A DNA stretch of 64,000 nucleotides from an uncultured Chiayiivirga sp. (GTDB lineage: Bacteria; Pseudomonadota; Gammaproteobacteria; Xanthomonadales; Xanthomonadaceae): the NCBI GenBank assembly GCA_934525595.1, contig CAKSZJ010000002.1, forward strand, positions 62,001-126,000, in the 5' to 3' direction. The notes beneath the pieces are model-generated. The model worked only from the letters and a program-made list of their open reading frames with translations, was not told the origin of the DNA and did no database searches. Shown piece after piece: positions 24,359-33,715 of this stretch. The translations under genes and the position numbers were made by a program. The stretch's first letter is position 1. Each line of letters starts with the position of its first letter.

Positions 24359-26125
24359 GTGAATACCGAAGAACCCGCCGTACGGCCGCGTCCTCTCGCG
24401 GCACTGCGCACCTTGCTGCCCTTCCTTCGCCCCTATCGCGGCCTGCTGGCGGGCTGGCTGGCCTTCCTCGTCCTCTCATCGAGCGCCACCCTGGCACTGC
24501 CGGTGGCCGTGCGCCTCATGATCGACCGCGGTTTTTCCGATCAGGATCCGAGCGGCATCGACCGCTGGTTCCTCGGCCTGATCGTCGTGGCCCTGGTGCT
24601 GGCCGTAGCCACGGCCGGGCGCTTCTTCTGCATCAGCCTGCTGGGCGAAAAGGTGATCGCGGACCTGCGCGAGCGCGTGTTCGGGCACCTGCTGCATCTG
24701 GACATGGAATTCTTCGCGCGCACCCGCGCCGGCGAACTGGTGAGCCGCCTGGCCGCCGACACCGAGCTCTTGCGCAGCGTGATCGCCTCCACCCTCTCGG
24801 TGGCGCTACGCAGCTTCGTGACCATGTTCGGCAGCGGCATCGCCCTGCTCATCACCAGCCCGCGCCTGGCCGGCATGGCGGCGATCGGCATCCCGGTGAT
24901 CGTGCTGCCCATCGTGCTGTACGGGCGACGCGTGCAAAAACTCTCGCGCGACAACCAGGACCGCATCGCCGACGCCAACGCGCGCGCCACCGAAACCCTC
25001 GGCGCGGTCCACACGGTGCAAAGCTACGCGCGCGAGGACCACGAATCGCGACGTTTCGCCGCTGCGGTGCGCAACGCGATCGGCGCTGCGCGGCGGCGCA
25101 TCGCGACCCAGGCCGGGCTCACCGCGGTGGTCATCCTGCTGGTGTTCGGCGCCATCACGGGCGTGCTGTGGATCGGCGCGCGCGACGTGATCGGCGGCAC
25201 GCTCACCGCCGGCACGCTCGGCCAGTTCGTGCTGTACGCGGTGATCGGCGCGGGCTCCATCGGCGCGCTGACCGAGGTCTGGGCCGAGCTGCAGCGCGCC
25301 GGCGGCGGCATGGGCCGGATCGATGAGCTGCTGAACGAGCGCTCCGCCATCCGCACGCCCGAAACACCCACGGCGCTGCCCGCGCGTGTGGCGGGCGAGC
25401 TGAGGTTCGAAAACGTCACGTTCCGCTACCCCACCCGCCCGGACGTGCCCGCGCTGAGCGACTTCAGCCTGCACGTCAGGCCCGGCGAGAACGTCGCCCT
25501 GGTCGGCCCTTCCGGCGCCGGCAAGAGCACCGTGCTGCAGCTCCTGCTGCGCTTCCACGATCCGGACCAGGGCGCGATCCGGGTCGACGGCATCGACCTT
25601 CGCCAGCTCGATCCGCGCGCCCTGCGCGGCCAGGTCGCGCTGGTGCCTCAGGATCCCGTGCTGTTCGGCGACGACGCGCGCACCAACATCCGCTACGGCC
25701 GGCTTGACGCCAGCGATGCGGACGTTGTCGAGGCGGCGCGCATCGCCGAGGCCGACGGCTTCCTCTCGGCGCTCCCGGAAGGCTACGAGACCCATCTTGG
25801 CGAGCGCGGCGTGCGGCTGTCGGGCGGCCAGCAGCAGCGCGTGGCCATTGCCCGCGCGGTGCTCAAGGATGCGCCGATCCTGCTGCTGGACGAAGCCACC
25901 AGCGCGCTCGATGCGCAGAGCGAGCGCGACATCCAGCAGGCGCTGGAGCGCCTGATGCAGGGCCGCACCACCCTGGTGATCGCCCACCGCCTGGCCACCA
26001 TCCGCCGCGCTGACCGCATCGTGGTACTCGACGGCGGACGCATCGTGGCCGAAGGCACGCACGAGGCGCTGATCGCGCAGGGCGGCCTCTATGCCGAGCT
26101 GGCGCGGCTGCAGTTCAGCCAGTAG
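24359..26125 (+). CDS. ABC exporter, fused permease and ATPase (MsbA-like)
   Basis: Homodimeric inner-membrane half-transporter of 588 residues. Residues about 20-320 hold six membrane helices (LLPFLRPYRGLLAGWLAFLV, MIDRGFSDQ, FARTRAGELVSRLAADTELL). The ATPase has Walker A GPSGAGKST, Q-loop VALVPQDPVLFGD, signature LSGGQQQRVAIARAVL, Walker B ILLLDEATSALD and switch His in TLVIAHRLATI. It belongs to the lipid A/multidrug (ABCB) group; the substrate is undetermined. The start is GTG at 24359 (GTGAATACC), 33 nt after the yigZ stop. A strong hairpin follows. Confidence 0.9.
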   Translation: MNTEEPAVRPRPLAALRTLLPFLRPYRGLLAGWLAFLVLSSSATLALPVAVRLMIDRGFSDQDPSGIDRWFLGLIVVALVLAVATAGRFFCISLLGEKVIADLRERVFGHLLHLDMEFFARTRAGELVSRLAADTELLRSVIASTLSVALRSFVTMFGSGIALLITSPRLAGMAAIGIPVIVLPIVLYGRRVQKLSRDNQDRIADANARATETLGAVHTVQSYAREDHESRRFAAAVRNAIGAARRRIATQAGLTAVVILLVFGAITGVLWIGARDVIGGTLTAGTLGQFVLYAVIGAGSIGALTEVWAELQRAGGGMGRIDELLNERSAIRTPETPTALPARVAGELRFENVTFRYPTRPDVPALSDFSLHVRPGENVALVGPSGAGKSTVLQLLLRFHDPDQGAIRVDGIDLRQLDPRALRGQVALVPQDPVLFGDDARTNIRYGRLDASDADVVEAARIAEADGFLSALPEGYETHLGERGVRLSGGQQQRVAIARAVLKDAPILLLDEATSALDAQSERDIQQALERLMQGRTTLVIAHRLATIRRADRIVVLDGGRIVAEGTHEALIAQGGLYAELARLQFSQ

Positions 26126-26152
26126 CCCGCCCTGCGGAATCCCGGTTTGCCT

Positions 26153-26183
26153 CCGGCGGTCCGCGCGTGCCGCGGACCGCCGG
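26153..26183. terminator. Bidirectional terminator hairpin
   Basis: Perfect 13-bp stem (CCGGCGGTCCGCG at 26153-26165 and its complement at 26171-26183) with a 5-nt loop, in the 67-nt gap between the convergent ABC exporter and DUF6159 genes. Confidence 0.6.
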
Positions 26184-26192
26184 TGCGGTGTC

Positions 26193-27050
26193 CTACGCCT
26201 TCTTGACCGCGAAGGCATGCCCGAGCAGGTTCGCGTCGAAGCCCTCGGCGGCACCTTCGCCGCTGGCATAGCGGTAAAGCGCCGCCGAGTAGATGCCCGA
26301 AAGCGCCGCCTGCATCAGGCCCACCAGGAGCAGCACGACGAGGAACAGCGCAACCACGAGACCGATCAGGACGCCGCTGCCACTCATCGCCGCGCCGACG
26401 ATGGCCGCAGCCCCCACCAGCACCACGCCGAACACGATGAAGCCGAACACCAGCCCGACGCCGCCCTGCCCGATCAGGTTTTCGCCCCAGGTCTTCCTGA
26501 GCAGCAGCGCGCTTTCCTTCACCGCGTCGATCGGGCCGATATCACGCGACACCAGCACCGGCACCACAAGGAAACTCACCACCGTCCAGGCCACGCCGAC
26601 CAGGCCACCGATCGCGCTTCCGATCCATCCCGCGCGCTTCTGGACCATCCGCAGGACCATGCCCACGGTTGCCGCAACGGCGGCGTAGCCCAGGATGGGG
26701 ATCACCCTGGAAGCGGCGATGCGCAAGCCGTCGCGCATCGTCGGATCACCGCCATCCAGCCGGATCATCGCTGCGCCCACGAGCGCCGAGTTGAAGAAGA
26801 AGATCACGAAGTACTGCACGAGATAGAACAGGAATGCCGCCGCGTACACCGCCAGCGACAGCACACCGCCGGAACCATCACGCAGGCCGTCCAGCGCCCC
26901 GAGGCCGAACATGGGAAGCACGAAGGCCGCCGCCACGATCAGGGTGCATATCCCGGAAAGCAGGGGAAAGACCATCAGCTCCTTGTCCTTGGCCAGAACA
27001 CCTGCGCTGGCCTTGATCAGGCTCCAGCTGCGCGAGAATCGTCCGAACAT
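26193..27050 (-). CDS. DUF6159-type multi-pass membrane protein
   Basis: A 285-residue inner-membrane protein of unknown function with about six hydrophobic segments, including [59 protein letters not shown] and [20 protein letters not shown]. The order (N-terminal [19 protein letters not shown], ...[21 protein letters not shown]) matches the DUF6159 family found in many Gram-negative bacteria. The start at 27050 has GGAG 7 nt upstream; the 43-residue in-frame extension is Cys/Arg-rich and unlikely. Nothing in the context reveals its job. Confidence 0.75.
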   Translation of the reverse strand: MFGRFSRSWSLIKASAGVLAKDKELMVFPLLSGICTLIVAAAFVLPMFGLGALDGLRDGSGGVLSLAVYAAAFLFYLVQYFVIFFFNSALVGAAMIRLDGGDPTMRDGLRIAASRVIPILGYAAVAATVGMVLRMVQKRAGWIGSAIGGLVGVAWTVVSFLVVPVLVSRDIGPIDAVKESALLLRKTWGENLIGQGGVGLVFGFIVFGVVLVGAAAIVGAAMSGSGVLIGLVVALFLVVLLLVGLMQAALSGIYSAALYRYASGEGAAEGFDANLLGHAFAVKKA

Positions 27051-27196
27051 GGATGTCTCCGGAAATTGGGCAATGCAGGACGTCGACGCATTCGCGCAGC
27101 GGTCGTGACATGGTACGCCGGACGCGTCCCGCCCAGGCACGGACCCGCCCCGTTTGGCATGGTCATCGCGCTGAACCATCCAGGGTGCCGCAACGC

Positions 27197-28489
27197 TCAG
27201 GGGCGGCGATGCACCACGCCGTCCTTCATCACGAAGGACACGTCCATCACCACGCCGATGTCCGCCAGCGGGTCGCCCGGCACGGCCACGATGTCGGCGC
27301 GCTTGCCGGCCTCGATCACGCCCTGGTCTTCCACGCCCAGCACCTCGGCCGCGTACAGCGTGGCGGCCTGCAAGGCGTAGGCGGCGGGGATGCCGGCTTC
27401 GACCATGTAGACGAACTCGCGCGCGTTGTCGCCGTGCGGGCCCACGCCCATGTCGGTACCGAAGGCGATCCTGACGCCGGCGCGGTACGCGCGCCCGGCG
27501 GTTTCCTGGATCAGCGCGCCGATGCGCTCGGCCTTGGGGCGCACGATGGCCGGGAAATAGCCGTCGATCTTCGCCTTGTCGGCGACGAAACGGCCGGCGT
27601 ATATCGTTGGCACGTACCAGGTGCCGCGCTCCTTCATCGCCTTGATCACCCGATCGCTCATGTAGGTGCCATGCTCGATACTGGTCACCCCGCCCACGAC
27701 GGCGCGGTACATGCCCTCCTCGCCGTGCGCGTGGGCGGCAACGCGGTAGCCGTAGTCGCTGGCCGTATCGACGATCGTCCTGACCTCGTCGACGGTGAAC
27801 TGCGGCGCATCGCCCGACTTCGCGTAGCTCAGCACGCCGCCTGTCGCGGTGATCTTGATGACGTCGCTGCCGTCCTTGTAGCGTTGGCGCACGGCCTGGC
27901 GCGCATCGTCGGGTGAATTGACCACGCCCTCGGTCGGCCCGGGCGGGCCGATCAGGTGCGCGAGGCGATCGTTGATGCCGTTGGTCGGATCGGCGTGTCC
28001 GCCGGTGGTGGCGATGGATTTTCCGGCGGCAAAGATGCGCGGCCCCTTCACCAGGCCCTGATTGATGGCGTCACGCAGGTGCGGTGCCACCTCGCCGCCG
28101 AGATCTCGCACGCTGGTGAAGCCCGCCATCAGGGTCTTTTCGGCATAGCCGACCGAACGGAAGGCGTAGTCCACCGGATCCAGGCGGAAGCCTTCCGAAT
28201 AGCTCTGCGGACTCGACTGGCTGCCCAGGTGCACGTGCAGGTCGGTCCAGCCCGGGGTGCAGGTATGCGCGGAAAGATCGATGACCTCGGCCTCGGGCAC
28301 GACGGCGCGCCCGTCACGCACCTCGGCGATCCTGCCCCCGCGCACGACCACGGTGTGCGCGTCGAGGAGCTTGCCCGCACGCGCATCGAACAGCGCGCCG
28401 CAGCGCAGGGCCAGGGTGTCGGGCGCGGCCTGCGCCGGCAGTGCGGCCAGGCCGGCGAGGATGGCAAGGATGAGGCGATGACGGGTCAT
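27197..28489 (-). CDS. Exported amidohydrolase, prolidase-like (Xaa-Arg/Lys dipeptidase group)
   Basis: A 430-residue binuclear metal hydrolase with a signal peptide (residues 1-21, ending AQA). All ligands of the fold are visible: WTDLHVHLG (HxH), [10 protein letters not shown] (Lys likely carbamylated), [11 protein letters not shown] (His), TSIEHGTYM (His) and AFGTDMG (catalytic Asp). GGHADPTNG and the overall order match the amidohydrolase group that includes secreted dipeptidases for peptides ending in Arg or Lys; this assignment is by pattern. It lies directly downstream of the tandem amidohydrolase pair (33-nt gap), so it is probably in the same operon. Confidence 0.83.
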   Translation of the reverse strand: MTRHRLILAILAGLAALPAQAAPDTLALRCGALFDARAGKLLDAHTVVVRGGRIAEVRDGRAVVPEAEVIDLSAHTCTPGWTDLHVHLGSQSSPQSYSEGFRLDPVDYAFRSVGYAEKTLMAGFTSVRDLGGEVAPHLRDAINQGLVKGPRIFAAGKSIATTGGHADPTNGINDRLAHLIGPPGPTEGVVNSPDDARQAVRQRYKDGSDVIKITATGGVLSYAKSGDAPQFTVDEVRTIVDTASDYGYRVAAHAHGEEGMYRAVVGGVTSIEHGTYMSDRVIKAMKERGTWYVPTIYAGRFVADKAKIDGYFPAIVRPKAERIGALIQETAGRAYRAGVRIAFGTDMGVGPHGDNAREFVYMVEAGIPAAYALQAATLYAAEVLGVEDQGVIEAGKRADIVAVPGDPLADIGVVMDVSFVMKDGVVHRRP

Positions 28490-28522
28490 GCGACGGTCCT
28501 CAAGCGAAGTCGGCAGGGAAAA

Positions 28523-29818
28523 TCAGCGCGCGGGAACGGAGTAGGCCCGCGGCAGTACGCCGCGTTCGGAGTTCGGTTCCGGACGCAGGTAGCGATCGCG
28601 CAGATCGCTCTGTCGCGAGCGCATCGGAATCGTACGCCCCGCCATCCAGACCTGGCGCGCGGTGTGCGCGACGTCGAGCGGATCGCCCGTCCACAACACC
28701 AGGTCGGCGCTGCGGCCGATCGCAATGCTGCCGATGCGGTCGGCCACGCCGAACGTTTCAGCCGGCACGCGGGTCAGTCCGGCCAGCGCGTCCTCCCAGG
28801 GCAGGCCGTGCGCCACCGCGTTGCCGGCGAGCTGACGGTTCTTGCGCGCGTTGTGCGAAGCGTCGCCGGACGGATTGAAGCCCACCGCCACGCCCGCGGC
28901 GCGCAGGCGCGCGGCGTTTTCCAGCGCGGCGTGGATCTGGTCGAAGTCGCTCGGCAGGCCGACCAGCGAATCCAGGAACACCGGCACCCCGGCCGAGGCC
29001 AGTTGCGGCGCGAGCTTCCAGGCCTCGGCACCGCCGCTGAGGGCGATGGAGAGGCGGTGCTTTCCGGCCCAGCGCAGCAGCTGGCGGATATCGGCGGCGC
29101 GATTGACGTCGAACACGATCCGTCCGCCGCCGTCGATGTAGCGCTTCAACGCGTCGCGGCCGGCCGGAGTGAGATGGGCCATTTCCGCCGGCATGCCGCC
29201 GCGCAGCTCGGACACCAGCTGGTCGAGCAGCATCCACTGCCCGGCACGCGAAACGCCGGCCAGCTCCGAGGCGCTCCCGCCGAGCGAGGCGAAGAGCACC
29301 TTCGGGCCGATCGGATCGGGATCGCCATCGAGCCGTACCACCGCACCCTGCCCACCGATGATCGAACCGCCCGGCGTGGCGTTGGCGGTGAGCAGGGTGA
29401 AGCCGATGCCTTCCACCCGCGCCACCGGCACCAGGATGGAATCGGGGTTGTAGGCCAGCGACACGTCGAACTCGGGGCGCACCACGACGTCCTTGGCGGT
29501 GGCGCCCAGGGCCAGCGCGGCGTCGCGGGTGAAGGCTTCGCTGGACACCTCCTCCAGCCCGATGCCGGTGATGCCGCCGAACAGGGTCGGGGTGAGCGGG
29601 AGGCCGCCGGCGTCGACGACCTCGACGCCTTGCGCCGCAAGGTTCGCGCCGATCGCCGCGATCTTGCCGTCACGGACCAGCACGTCGCTGTTGACCAGCG
29701 TGCCCTGCGCGGTGGCGGTATGCACGGTGGCGCCGCGGATCAGGACATCCTGCGCCGCCGCGGGCGCGGACAAGGCCGGCAGCAGCGCCAGCGCGAAAAC
29801 CATCGAGCGCAGGCTCAT
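28523..29818 (-). CDS. Exported amidohydrolase-fold protein lacking metal ligands
   Basis: A 431-residue secreted paralogue of the upstream gene, to which it is coupled by an ATGA overlap. Signal peptide at residues 1-22. The amidohydrolase beta-sandwich is clear at both ends (DVLIRGATVHTATAQGTLVN; FGVADRIGSIAIGRSADLVL). The active site is not: HxH is replaced by GIT (LPLTPTLFGGITGIGLEEV), the next His region reads IVFDVNRAADIRQLL, and the following one IALSGGAEAWKL. The corresponding partner segments contain His. It is probably a non-catalytic partner or regulatory subunit of the upstream enzyme; it is not truncated. Confidence 0.8.
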   Translation of the reverse strand: MSLRSMVFALALLPALSAPAAAQDVLIRGATVHTATAQGTLVNSDVLVRDGKIAAIGANLAAQGVEVVDAGGLPLTPTLFGGITGIGLEEVSSEAFTRDAALALGATAKDVVVRPEFDVSLAYNPDSILVPVARVEGIGFTLLTANATPGGSIIGGQGAVVRLDGDPDPIGPKVLFASLGGSASELAGVSRAGQWMLLDQLVSELRGGMPAEMAHLTPAGRDALKRYIDGGGRIVFDVNRAADIRQLLRWAGKHRLSIALSGGAEAWKLAPQLASAGVPVFLDSLVGLPSDFDQIHAALENAARLRAAGVAVGFNPSGDASHNARKNRQLAGNAVAHGLPWEDALAGLTRVPAETFGVADRIGSIAIGRSADLVLWTGDPLDVAHTARQVWMAGRTIPMRSRQSDLRDRYLRPEPNSERGVLPRAYSVPAR

Positions 29819-31206
29819 GGCGTACCTCCCTGCGAAACGGACTGGCCCAGGCGGAAATCGGACACCGGCTGACGCGCCGGATCGCGGCGGTCGTACATCA
29901 GCGCACCGTCGATCCAGACACGCTCGGCCAGCGCGTAGGAGCTGAAGGGGTTGCCGTTCCAGAGCACCACATCGGCCATCTTGCCGGCTTCCAGGGTGCC
30001 GGTCCGATCCAGCACGCCCATCGAACGGGCGGGATTCTGCGTCAGCCAGCGGATCGCACGCTCGGGTGCGACCTCGATACCCGCGCGGCGCCCGGCGGCC
30101 ATCGCCTTGGCGGCCTCCTGGTTGAGCCGCTGGATGCCTTCGGCCGAATCGGAATGCACGATGGCGCAGCCTTCGGCCGGGCGGTCGACCATCACCAGGT
30201 TCTCCTGGATGCCGTCGAAAGCCTCCATCTTGAAGCCCCACCAGTCGGCCCAGAGCGATGCGCACACGCCCTCGGCGGCCAGCCGATCGGCCAGTTTGTA
30301 GGCTTCCACGCCGTGGTGGATCGAGGCGATCCTGAAATTGAACTCGCGGGCAAGATCCAGCATCACGGCGATTTCGTCGGCGCGGTAGCAGTGGATGTGC
30401 ACCAGGATCTCGCCGTCGAGCGCGCCCGCCAGGGTGTCGAGCTTGAGATCGCGCCTGCCGGGCTCGGCGCCAGCGCGGCGCCTGGCGTATTCCTGCGCGT
30501 CGATGAAGGCCGCGCGGTACCCGGCGACGTTGCCCATTCGCGTCATCGGCCCGCCCTTCTGGCCGTAGACGCGCTTGGGATTTTCGCCGCAGGCCATCTT
30601 GAGCCCGTAGGGCGCATCGGGAAACTTCATGCCCTGCACGTCCACGCTGGGCACATTCTTGAGCGTCACCCCGCGTCCGCCCACCAGGTTGGCCGAGCCG
30701 GGCAGCAGCTGCAGCGTGGTGACTCCGCCCGCCAGCGCCGCAGCGAAACCCGGATCCTGCGGCCAGACCGAGTGTTCCGCCCAGACCTGCGCCGTCACCG
30801 GACTGACCATTTCGTTGCCGTCCGAATGCGACTGCGTGCCGGGGCTGGGATACACCCCGAGGTGCGAATGGTTGTCGATGAGACCGGGCGTCACCCACTT
30901 GCCGGCGCCATCCACCCGCAGCGCGTCGTCGGGCGCACCGAGACCGTGCCCGACCGCGGCGATCCTGCCGTCCTGCAGCAGCACGTCGGCGCCGTCCAGA
31001 CGCTCGCCGTTGCCGATCAGCACGGTGGCGCCCGAGATCAGCACCGGGGCCGAGGCCAGCGGGCGGTAGGTGCTCGAATAGACCTCGCCGGTCCAGGATG
31101 GCGGGGTGGGCTCCGGCGGCGCGGGCTTCTTGCGGGCCACTGCGGCCGAAGAGGCGCCCAGCGCCAGCGCGATGGCGCAAAGCGCAACGAAAGGGGATCG
31201 GGACAT
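29815..31206 (-). CDS. Exported metal-dependent amidohydrolase
   Basis: A 463-residue secreted hydrolase. The start at 31206 opens a signal peptide (MSRSPFVALCAIALALGASSA). Ligands are in place: VTPGLIDNHSHLG (HxH), EILVHIHCYRADEI, RIASIHHGVEAYKL and CAIVHSDSAEG (catalytic Asp). The C-terminal part LEAGKMADVVLWNGNPF is the standard beta-sandwich return of imidazolonepropionase-like amidohydrolases. Its stop overlaps the start of the degenerate paralogue by 4 nt, which suggests the two proteins are made in equal amounts and may pair. The substrate is unknown; a peptide-derived compound is plausible given the third amidohydrolase next door. Confidence 0.85.
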   Translation of the reverse strand: MSRSPFVALCAIALALGASSAAVARKKPAPPEPTPPSWTGEVYSSTYRPLASAPVLISGATVLIGNGERLDGADVLLQDGRIAAVGHGLGAPDDALRVDGAGKWVTPGLIDNHSHLGVYPSPGTQSHSDGNEMVSPVTAQVWAEHSVWPQDPGFAAALAGGVTTLQLLPGSANLVGGRGVTLKNVPSVDVQGMKFPDAPYGLKMACGENPKRVYGQKGGPMTRMGNVAGYRAAFIDAQEYARRRAGAEPGRRDLKLDTLAGALDGEILVHIHCYRADEIAVMLDLAREFNFRIASIHHGVEAYKLADRLAAEGVCASLWADWWGFKMEAFDGIQENLVMVDRPAEGCAIVHSDSAEGIQRLNQEAAKAMAAGRRAGIEVAPERAIRWLTQNPARSMGVLDRTGTLEAGKMADVVLWNGNPFSSYALAERVWIDGALMYDRRDPARQPVSDFRLGQSVSQGGTP

Positions 31207-31300
31207 GGCGGTCAGGCGAATGATTCGGGAACCCGACCATAACCTGAACAAAGCGCCCGGCCTACGGGCCGAAAGTCACGAGGCGCCGCGATGCCGCGCC

Positions 31301-32797
31301 CTACAGCGCGCTGTCGATCGGCAGCGCCTCGGTGGCGCGCACGCGCAGGCGGTCACGCTGATCCTTGCAGGCGAACGCCAGCGCCACCAGGGTCACCAGC
31401 GCGATGGCGGAAAACCCCGCGATGGTCGCCACCGCCCACGAGCCGACCTCGCGGATCGAGAACACGATGGCGGTAATGACGGCGATTCCCACCGACGTGC
31501 CGATGCGCTGCCCGGTCTGCATAATGGCGCCGGAACTGCCGGCGTAGGCCAGCGGCACGTCGGCCAGGGTCAGGGTTTGATTGGGGCTGATGATCGACCC
31601 CTGCGCCAGCCCCACGAACGACAGGCTGAGGATCAGCCACCATACGCTGATGTGCCTGGCCTCGTGCAGCGCGATCACGACGCAGCACAGCGTCAGGCCG
31701 ACCAGTGCCAGGATCAGGCCGCCGATCACCACGCGACGCCCGAGCGTGCCCACGCGCCTGCCCGCCCAGTGCGCGGCATAGGCCGAAAGCAGCGAGGCCG
31801 GAATGCCGAACAGGCCCGACTCGAACGCGCTGCGCCCGTCGCCGTTCTGCACGTAGAGCGCCAGCAGCACCCAGATGCTGGTCATGCCGAGGAAGTACAG
31901 GGTCATGATGATCGTGCCGTTGGCGAAGCTCGCGGTGGAAAAGATGCCCAGATCCACCATCGGACTGTGCCCGCGGCGCGCCCAGCGCCTTTCCCAGGCC
32001 ACCCATGTCGCAACCAGCAGTGCACAGACCGGGATCAGCAGCCAGACCCACAGCGACTCGCGCGCCTTGACGAAGGGATACAGCGCCGCCAGCACCGCCA
32101 GCCCGAGCAGCAGCGCGCCGACCGGATCGAGCGAGCGCCAGCCGCCGCGCGTACCCGGCGCGGCGCAGCGGAACAGCGGACGCGGGAACCAGCGCAGCCC
32201 CATCGCCAGGGTCAGCAGCCCGATCGGCAGGTTGATCAGAAAGGTCAGCCGCCAGCCCATGTCGACGCCGGCCACCTTGATGAGGAACCCCGCCAGCACC
32301 GGCCCGATCGCCACCGACACGCCCACGGCCGTGCCGAGCCGGCCAAAGGCGCGACCGCGCTCGTCGCCGTGGAAGTACTGCTGGATCATGCCCAGCGCCT
32401 GCGGACTGAGCAGCCCCGACCCCACGCCCTGCATCAGGCGCGCGGCGACGAGCCAGTCGGCCGAAGGTGCCAGCCCCGCGGCCGCCGAGGACAGGGTGAA
32501 CACCACCACGCCGATCAGGAAGATGCCGCCACGTCCCACGATGTCGCCGGCGCGGCCGGCCGACACCAGCACCACGCCGAAGGTCAGTGCATAGCCCGAC
32601 AGCACCCACTGAATGTCCGGGAGCGAGGCGTCCAGCGCGATCTGGATCGAAGGCAGCGCCACGTTGACGATGCTTACCCCAATCAGCGACATGAAGATCG
32701 CGATCAGCAGGACGGTGAGGATCCTCCAGCGCACCGGATCGTCGGAAGCCACCACGAAGCCGGAGTGCTCCGCGACGGCTGGGATGGGCTGGCTCAT
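31301..32797 (-). CDS. MFS transporter, DHA2 (14-helix drug/H+ antiporter) family
   Basis: A 498-residue inner-membrane exporter. Motif A-like region GRAGDIVGRGGIFLIGVVVF, motif C-like GPVLAGFLIKVAG, and IVNVALPSIQIALDASLPDI with QWVLSGYALTFGVVLVSAGR are typical of the EmrB/QacA group. It has the length for 14 helices. The start at 32797 is preferred: an in-frame ATG at 32833 overlaps the likely -10 element TACAAT on the - strand. There is no adaptor (EmrA-like) gene beside it. The cargo is unknown. Confidence 0.88.
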   Translation of the reverse strand: MSQPIPAVAEHSGFVVASDDPVRWRILTVLLIAIFMSLIGVSIVNVALPSIQIALDASLPDIQWVLSGYALTFGVVLVSAGRAGDIVGRGGIFLIGVVVFTLSSAAAGLAPSADWLVAARLMQGVGSGLLSPQALGMIQQYFHGDERGRAFGRLGTAVGVSVAIGPVLAGFLIKVAGVDMGWRLTFLINLPIGLLTLAMGLRWFPRPLFRCAAPGTRGGWRSLDPVGALLLGLAVLAALYPFVKARESLWVWLLIPVCALLVATWVAWERRWARRGHSPMVDLGIFSTASFANGTIIMTLYFLGMTSIWVLLALYVQNGDGRSAFESGLFGIPASLLSAYAAHWAGRRVGTLGRRVVIGGLILALVGLTLCCVVIALHEARHISVWWLILSLSFVGLAQGSIISPNQTLTLADVPLAYAGSSGAIMQTGQRIGTSVGIAVITAIVFSIREVGSWAVATIAGFSAIALVTLVALAFACKDQRDRLRVRATEALPIDSAL

Positions 32798-32890
32798 GCT
32801 GCGTGACGGTCGGAACCCGGGAAAGCCGAGCATTGTAGTGCCGCCGGCGCGACGCTCCCCCGCACCCCGTTCACATTCGCCGCCGGCCGC

Positions 32891-33715
32891 TCACTGCGCG
32901 CGCAGGTCGAAACCGTCCGCGTCGCGGAACGCCGGGAAGCGCTCGCGGTGCGCACGCAGGTGCCCGGCGGACAGCACGACGGTGACCACCTGCGGCTGCT
33001 CGCCCAACTCCACCAGCGGCTGGCCGAGCGCGTCGAGCGCAACGCTGTCGCCCGCATAGTGGAAACCGTTGCCGTCGGTGCCGACGCGGTTCACGCCGAC
33101 CACGCAGGCCAGGTTCTCGATGGCGCGGGCGCGCAGCAGGGTGCGCCAGGCGTAGCGCCGCGGGCTGGGCCAGTTGGCGACGTAGAGCGCCAGGTCGTAC
33201 TCGCAGCCGCCGCCCTCGGGCACGCGGCTGCGGCTCCACACCGGGAACCGCAGGTCGTAGCAGACCAGCGGCAGCACGCGCCAGCCGCGGCAGCTTGCGA
33301 TGAGGCGGCGTTCGCCCTGACCGTAGCGCAGGTGCTCATCGGCCATGCGGAACAAGTGGCGCTTGTCGTACCACAGCAGGCCACCGCCCGGTTCGGCCCA
33401 GAGCAGCCGGTTCCAGATGCGCCCGGCCTCGGCGATCACCATCGAACCTGCCACCACCGCGCCAACCTCGTCGGCCAGCGCGCGCAGCCAGGCCACGCCG
33501 ACGCCGTGCATGTCCTCGGCCTCGGCGATCGCTTCGTTGCCGAAGCCGCTGGTGAAGGTTTCCGGCAGCACGATCAGGTCGGTCGTGCCGGCCAGCGGAC
33601 GAATCAGTCCGCCGTAGAGCGCGCGGTTGGCGGCGGCATTGCGCCAGACCGTGTCGGCCTGGACCAGCGATACGCGCAGGTCGGATTCGGGGGCTGGCTG
33701 CATGGTGGCTCTCAC
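32891..33715 (-). CDS. Nitrilase-family omega-amidase-like hydrolase
   Basis: A 274-residue cytoplasmic carbon-nitrogen hydrolase. The catalytic triad is visible as Glu in VLPETFTSGFG, Lys in WYDKRHLFRMADEH and Cys in LVCYDLRFPVW. These motifs match the YafV/Nit2 omega-amidase group, which hydrolyses the 2-oxo amides left by glutamine transaminases. It overlaps the upstream aminotransferase gene by 4 nt, so the expected flow is glutamine-dependent transamination of a 2-oxo acid such as 4-methylthio-2-oxobutyrate, followed by removal of 2-oxoglutaramate. This ties it to methionine salvage, whose mtnBDC genes lie 22 kb away. Confidence 0.87.
   Translation of the reverse strand: MRATMQPAPESDLRVSLVQADTVWRNAAANRALYGGLIRPLAGTTDLIVLPETFTSGFGNEAIAEAEDMHGVGVAWLRALADEVGAVVAGSMVIAEAGRIWNRLLWAEPGGGLLWYDKRHLFRMADEHLRYGQGERRLIASCRGWRVLPLVCYDLRFPVWSRSRVPEGGGCEYDLALYVANWPSPRRYAWRTLLRARAIENLACVVGVNRVGTDGNGFHYAGDSVALDALGQPLVELGEQPQVVTVVLSAGHLRAHRERFPAFRDADGFDLRAQ

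Noticed and set aside
31255..31269. Small hairpin past the end of the MFS gene as a terminator
   Set aside because: Only a 5-bp stem and a weak T stretch; too little to call.
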